Positions 60,297-64,000 of a DNA stretch of 64,000 nt are shown piece after piece. The stretch spans positions 86,967-150,966 of the forward strand of contig CAUYUJ010019094.1 of NCBI GenBank assembly GCA_963575745.1, in the 5' to 3' direction. This DNA is from Prorocentrum cordatum (lineage: Eukaryota > Sar > Dinophyceae > Prorocentrales > Prorocentraceae). Every line of letters starts with the position of its first letter. The stretch's first letter is position 1. A model generated the notes under the pieces. It searched no databases. It was not told where the DNA came from and saw nothing but the letters and a program-made list of their open reading frames with translations. A program made the position numbers and the translations under genes.

Positions 60297-60754
60297 GACC
60301 ACCGTCTCGGAGGCAGTCGAGCCCGTGCGGCACGCGCCTGCCCTGGGGCTCTCCTCGCGGCGAGGTGCGCCCACGCGTCGCCTCGCTTGTCCGGCAGTGG
60401 TCGCGAGTGCGCGGACGAGTGGGGGCGCGCATCAAGAAACCATAAGCTTTTCGTCAGGGTATCCTGGGTTTCTTCGCTCCGCGCGCCGCGCGGTGACTCC
60501 CCGCAGCCGTTGAAGAAGAAGCCGCTGCGTTCCGGGTGCTCGAGGTTTCCCTTCGGGTGCACCCCGCGCGCGGGTTTCCAGGGCTGGGTTTCTTGCGAGG
60601 GTTTCTTGCGGCCGCGCCCGCACTGTAGTCGACCACCGTCTTGGAGGCAGTCGAGCCCGCGCAGCACGCCCGCCCTGGGACTCCTCGCGGCGAGGTGCGC
60701 CCACGTGTCGTCTCGCTCGTCCGGCACTGGTCGCGAGTGCGTGGGCGAATGGCC
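60292..60754. repeat. Direct duplication, two ~130-bp copies
   Basis: TAGTCGACCACCGTCT(C/T)GGA at 60292 and 60625 starts two copies that share GGCGAGGTGCGCCCACG and TGGTCGCGAGTGCG. About 200 bp separate them. Confidence 0.85.
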
Positions 60755-61215
60755 TCTGGCTGTCCTCGTCCAAGGTGGTCATGTCAACGGCGACCCAGTG
60801 CCGCCCATGATCTACCTCATGCACAGCTTGGCTGAACGGTGGGGCCAGCTCGGCGAGGAGGAGCGCGCGCAGGCGGTGTCGGCCCTCATTAGTTGCAACC
60901 GATTGCCGCAGGAGCGCATCGACAACCTGCTCGCCAGGTTCGGCATCCTTTGCAAAAACGCACAGCCGGCCTGTCAACTCATGATCGGCTACGAGGGGCT
61001 CAGCTTCCTCGTTGCGCGCGGTGGGCGTGTCGAACATCCACCTCGCCCTGATCCTGCAGCACTGCAGCATGGCCTACCCGACAGACGGACCGAAGCTGTC
61101 GCGCATGATTGGCCAGCTACGCAGATTTGGACATGATCGAGGGTTTGCCGGGCAATCTCGCCTCGGCCGTCCAATCGTCCCAACACCAAGCGTTTCTCAC
61201 GGGTACGCCCACGCG
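60738..61215 (+). pseudogene. Gag-like retroelement relic, frame-shifted
   Basis: A coding-like stretch reads in one frame from about 60760 to 61010 (containing RWGQLGEEERAQAVSALI and LPQERIDNLLARFGILCKNA). It continues in a second frame (GVSNIHLALILQHCSMAYP, about 61020-61100) and then a third (IEGLPGNLASAVQSS, about 61135-61190). The pattern of helices and the phrase order resemble the gag region of copia-like retroelements that are abundant in dinoflagellates; this rests on recall of family style, not a search. Two frame changes within 200 bp mark it as non-functional. A composite microsatellite begins 45 bp downstream. Confidence 0.5.
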
Positions 61216-61257
61216 CGATCAGGATCACAGTGCCTACCCATCACTCTACATCTTAGT

Positions 61258-61823
61258 ATCCTCCTCCTCCTCCTCCTCCTCCCTCCTCCTCTCCTCCGCC
61301 TCCTCCTGCTCCTCCTCCTCCTTCTCTTCCTCATGATCACCATCACCATCGCCATCACCATCATCATCATTATCATAGTATTACTTGTATATGTAATAGT
61401 ATTCGTATTAGAAGTATAATTATTATTCATATCATTACTACTCGTATTAGTATTAGTATTCGGATTATCATTATCCTTGTGATTCGAATTTGTCTTCTTC
61501 TTTTATTTTTCGTATTCGTATTCGTATTCGAAGTATTATTATTCGTGTCGTTCGTATTCGTCTTCTTCTTCGTCGTCTTCTTATTATTATGTTTCCTATT
61601 CTTCTTCGTATGCCTATTTGTCCTTATCCTCCTCCTCCTCCTCACCGCCCTTCTCCTCCTCCTCCTCCTCCTCCTCCTCCTCCTCCTCCCTCCTCGGCCT
61701 CCTCCTCACCCGCCTCCTCCTCCCTCCTCCTCCTCCTCCTCTCCTCCTCCTCCTCATCCTCCTCCCCCTCTCCCCCCTCCTTCCCCCTCCTCCTCCTCCT
61801 CCTCCTCCTCCTCCTCCTCCTCC

Positions 61824-61857
<34 letters not shown>

Positions 61858-61902
61858 CATCCTCATCCTCATCCTCATCCTCATCCTCATCCTCATCCTC
61901 AT
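61258..61902. repeat. Composite microsatellite, pyrimidine-rich on plus strand
   Basis: In order: (TCC)n, CACCATCAC units, ATT/ATTCGT-type repeats, TCTTCTTCG, (TCC)n, (CAT)n, (CCTCAT)n. It is the inverse-complement palette of 41338-42768. Open frames through it are artefacts. Confidence 0.9.
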
Positions 61903-61974
61903 AGCCGTTCTGGGGCGAGCCAGGTGCTCGCTCTTGCGGGTGCAATCTTCAGAGCGGCGTGCCCCCGCGGGCCG

Positions 61975-62625
61975 ATGGCGAATGGAGTTGCAGGTGGCAC
62001 GCGCGGTGCCAGCCAGGGTGGCGACCCCTGGACGTGCCGCTCGTGTGCTGCGGGCTACGCCAACATGGCATGGCGCACGGAGTGCAGGCTCTGCAAGGCG
62101 GCGAGGCCGCCACGTGGCGCTGGCACGATCGGCGAGGCCATCAACAAGGCCAAGGCGAAGGCCAAGGCCAAGGGGAAGGAGAAGGTCGTGGCGAAGAGCG
62201 TGCGCTTCGCCTCGGACGTGCCTGGGCCTGCCGCCGCCGCGGCCACGCCGGCGCCGTGGGCGCAGGGCGCGGCCAAGCGGGAGGCGGAGGAGCGGCCCAG
62301 CGGCAGCGGCGGCAAGGACGAGGAGGTTCGCCAGGCCCTCCTCCGCCACTTTGGCCCCAGGGAAGGCTGGTCGGCGGCCCTGGTCCAGGACTTCGGGGCC
62401 CTGGTGCCTGTGGTGGACGCGCCGCCGCCAGCGAAGCCCTTGGCCGAGCTGTCGCTCCAGGCCCTCCTGGCCAGGGAGGCGAAGATCAAGGGCCAGGTCA
62501 GCCGTGCCGAGGCAGCGCTTGTGAATAGAACCCGTGTAATACCCTCATATATACTCCTTATCCTTACCTCTCCTGCGCCTGGCCGTTTGGGCTCAGGTAT
62601 TGAGATATATCGATCAGACCTTTGA
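61975..62625 (+). CDS. RanBP2-type zinc finger protein, likely retroelement-derived, possibly first exon
   Basis: The frame carries WTCRSCAAGYANMAWRTECR then LCKA (about residues 23-46 from the Met at 61975). This is a W-x-C-x2-C-x(about 13)-C-x2-C arrangement, with Asn before the second Cys pair, typical of RanBP2-type (zf-RanBP) fingers that bind single-stranded RNA or protein. It is followed by an Ala/Lys-rich basic stretch (INKAKAKAKAKGKEKVV) and a helical, charged tail ending near LLAREAKIKGQVSRAEAALV. After about 62520 composition changes to AT-richer and the frame loses coding character, with a stop at 62623-62625. A splice donor near 62521 is possible (GTGAAT). The upstream open frame before 61975 is microsatellite. 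Such fingers are frequent in dinoflagellate retroelement proteins; a cellular role cannot be excluded. Confidence 0.5.
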   Translation: MANGVAGGTRGASQGGDPWTCRSCAAGYANMAWRTECRLCKAARPPRGAGTIGEAINKAKAKAKAKGKEKVVAKSVRFASDVPGPAAAAATPAPWAQGAAKREAEERPSGSGGKDEEVRQALLRHFGPREGWSAALVQDFGALVPVVDAPPPAKPLAELSLQALLAREAKIKGQVSRAEAALVNRTRVIPSYILLILTSPAPGRLGSGIEIYRSDL

Positions 62626-62719
62626 TCGTGCAGGAGGGAAAGATATCCATCTATCCCTCCTTCTCTCTACCAACGGATCAGGGGTTCTGTACCCTTGTAC
62701 TTCAACCCCATACACAGGT
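62522..62719 (+). other. Possible intron or intergenic spacer
   Basis: AT-richer than its flanks, beginning GTGAATAGAACCCG and ending CCATACACAG. It lies between two coding-like frames. No branch point can be assigned. Confidence 0.25.
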
Positions 62720-63339
62720 TATCAGCCCTTTAGAGCTCACCTTCACCGACCCGCCCGTGGTGACCTCGCACGCGGTCCCGATGGAGCCCCTGCGGCGCAT
62801 GCGCCGCAAGGGATCCATCGGGGCCTCGCGTCCGAGCTCTCCCACGGCGCGACGGCTCGGTGACGAGTTGGAGAGCCTTACTGCGGACTGTGTTGGTGTT
62901 CCTGATACCCCCCCCCAGCTCCGACGGACCCGAGGCGCGACTAGCTGCTGAGCTTCACCGCAGCGCCGCCCGCCGGGGGACAGGAGAAGGAGTAGGAACA
63001 GGAAGGAAGGAGTTTCACACGCCGACCTTCGATCCTCCATCCCCTTCCCCGTCGGGAGCAATCCCAACCGCGTCAGGCGAAAGCCTCACCGGTCACGATG
63101 CTCCAGGGCGCTTTCGCGCTAACCGCCGATGGACTTCAGGTGCTGGTACCCCCAGCCCTGCGACCGTCCCCGTGGCGGAGCACGTAGCCACCTTCGAGGA
63201 ACTCAGTAGACCAGTGTCGGCACAGCCACAGACGCGGTACCCCAAGGTATCATCGGATGAGACACCACGCACATGGTCCGAGTCGCAGTTCGTCCGCGCG
63301 CAACCGCCGTGGAGCCCCAGGCCCATACGGCGAAAGTAG
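62720..63339 (+). other. Coding-like segments in two frames
   Basis: One frame (62720-62951) reads MEPLRRMRRKGSIGASRPSS and ARRLGDELESLTADC. A second (about 62960-63339) is Pro/Ser/Thr-rich with VAEHVATFEELSRPV. They could be exons of the gene that continues at 63257, or decayed retroelement sequence. No domain is recognised. Confidence 0.3.
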
Positions 63340-64000
63340 GTCGAGCCCGCGTACTGCCTCTCAGAGGCCATGCACTCCCCGCGACAGGGGACACAGGGAA
63401 GCTGACGCTCCCCACTTCTCCATCTCAGACGACCAGCTGGCGGAAACGTCCGCCGCAGGTGACATAGCTGAGCTCAGAGACCAGGTTGAAACCTTCGTGT
63501 CCAGGCAATACTCTGGACTACTGCAGAGCGTTCAGACGAACGCCGCCGATGCTGCAGCCATACGCCACGATCTGGACGGCGCCTTAGGGATCATTGATTA
63601 CAGGATCGCCGAAGATCGACGCATCATAGGAGAACTGCAGTACCAGGTTGATCGTGAGGTGTCACACTCAGGTGAACGAACGGCGATGGTCGAGAACCTG
63701 CGCAACTACCTCGCGCAGATGGAGCAACAGCTTGTGCTCGTACGCGACACAGGCGTTTCAGCAGTCAGGATTTTACATGGCGAAATCCACGACCAGCTCC
63801 GCAACCGACCAACACCAGCCGAGGCCGCCGACCTTGGCGACGTTCAGTCTCAGATCAATGATCTTCGATCTTATCTAGACCACACTGCGGCGATGCTTCG
63901 CGCCGAAGCACACACCGACTCGTCGAACCTGATCGACATGTTGCAGCGTACTGACAGAGTCATCACTCAAAGGCTTGATGCGACCAACGCTGTCGTGCAG
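63257..64000 (+). CDS. Coiled-coil protein, 3' end beyond window
   Basis: An uninterrupted frame of 248 codons runs from an ATG at 63257 to the window edge; an in-frame stop lies upstream near 63190. Residues 1-60 are Arg/Ser/Pro-rich and likely disordered. From about residue 70 the sequence is strongly helical and heptad-like (AELRDQVETFVSRQYSGL, RTAMVENLRNYLAQMEQQLV, DVQSQINDLRSYLDHTAAML), consistent with a long coiled coil. Composition is less GC-biased than the repeats around it, which supports coding. I do not recognise the family. It could be an ORF1/gag-type structural protein of a retroelement or a host protein. The true start may lie in an upstream exon. Confidence 0.5.
   Translation, partial: MRHHAHGPSRSSSARNRRGAPGPYGESRSSPRTASQRPCTPRDRGHREADAPHFSISDDQLAETSAAGDIAELRDQVETFVSRQYSGLLQSVQTNAADAAAIRHDLDGALGIIDYRIAEDRRIIGELQYQVDREVSHSGERTAMVENLRNYLAQMEQQLVLVRDTGVSAVRILHGEIHDQLRNRPTPAEAADLGDVQSQINDLRSYLDHTAAMLRAEAHTDSSNLIDMLQRTDRVITQRLDATNAVVQ

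Overview
The window looks like nuclear DNA of a dinoflagellate-like eukaryote. This is an inference from four things: a very GC-rich background; kilobase-scale trinucleotide arrays; many small inverted-repeat elements; and retroelement proteins of the kind common in dinoflagellate genomes (a very long endonuclease/RT/RNase H polyprotein, a RanBP2-type zinc finger ORF and a gag-like relic). No rRNA or tRNA gene, CRISPR array or bacterial-type operon was seen. No species call is possible from the sequence alone.

Layout. 0-12 kb: microsatellites and small inverted-repeat elements, dominated by a 5.4-kb GAC-rich array (about 1.64-7.04 kb) that switches to GTC polarity at about 7.29 kb. 12-20.7 kb: mostly unique sequence. 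It holds a frame-shifted reverse-transcriptase pseudogene (about 17.1-18.5 kb) between two diverged copies of a 330-bp repeat. 20.86-37.10 kb: one apparently intact, very long non-LTR retrotransposon on the minus strand. ORF1 (856 aa) and ORF2 (4347 aa, with endonuclease, reverse transcriptase and RNase H) are separated by 114 bp, and the element ends in AG microsatellites on both sides. 37-50 kb: GC-rich non-coding sequence with inverted-repeat elements, a 76-bp tandem array, and a 1.4-kb purine-rich composite microsatellite bounded by terminal inverted repeats. 50.2-53.8 kb: a higher-order repeat of a GGCC(A/G)TCTTGG-type minisatellite. 54-60.3 kb: a dense cluster of small inverted-repeat elements, ending in a 1.4-kb element (58.88-60.28 kb) with inverted-repeat ends, a 76-bp tandem array inside and a 19-bp exact direct repeat outside. 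60.7-64 kb: a gag-like pseudogene, another composite microsatellite, a RanBP2-type zinc finger ORF, and a coiled-coil ORF open at the window end.

The most unusual observations are these. (1) A short hairpin-forming motif, GGGCTGAAGCCGC and variants, recurs about every 1.0-1.3 kb along the giant retrotransposon and is read in more than one reading frame of the same protein. (2) Several long simple-repeat or tandem arrays are bounded by the inverted-repeat ends of small mobile elements, as if the arrays are element cargo. (3) A possible ADP-ribosyltransferase-like segment lies in the N-terminal extension of ORF2. Most other long open frames here are artefacts of GAC, GGA or minisatellite repeats that contain no stop codons, and are not annotated as genes.
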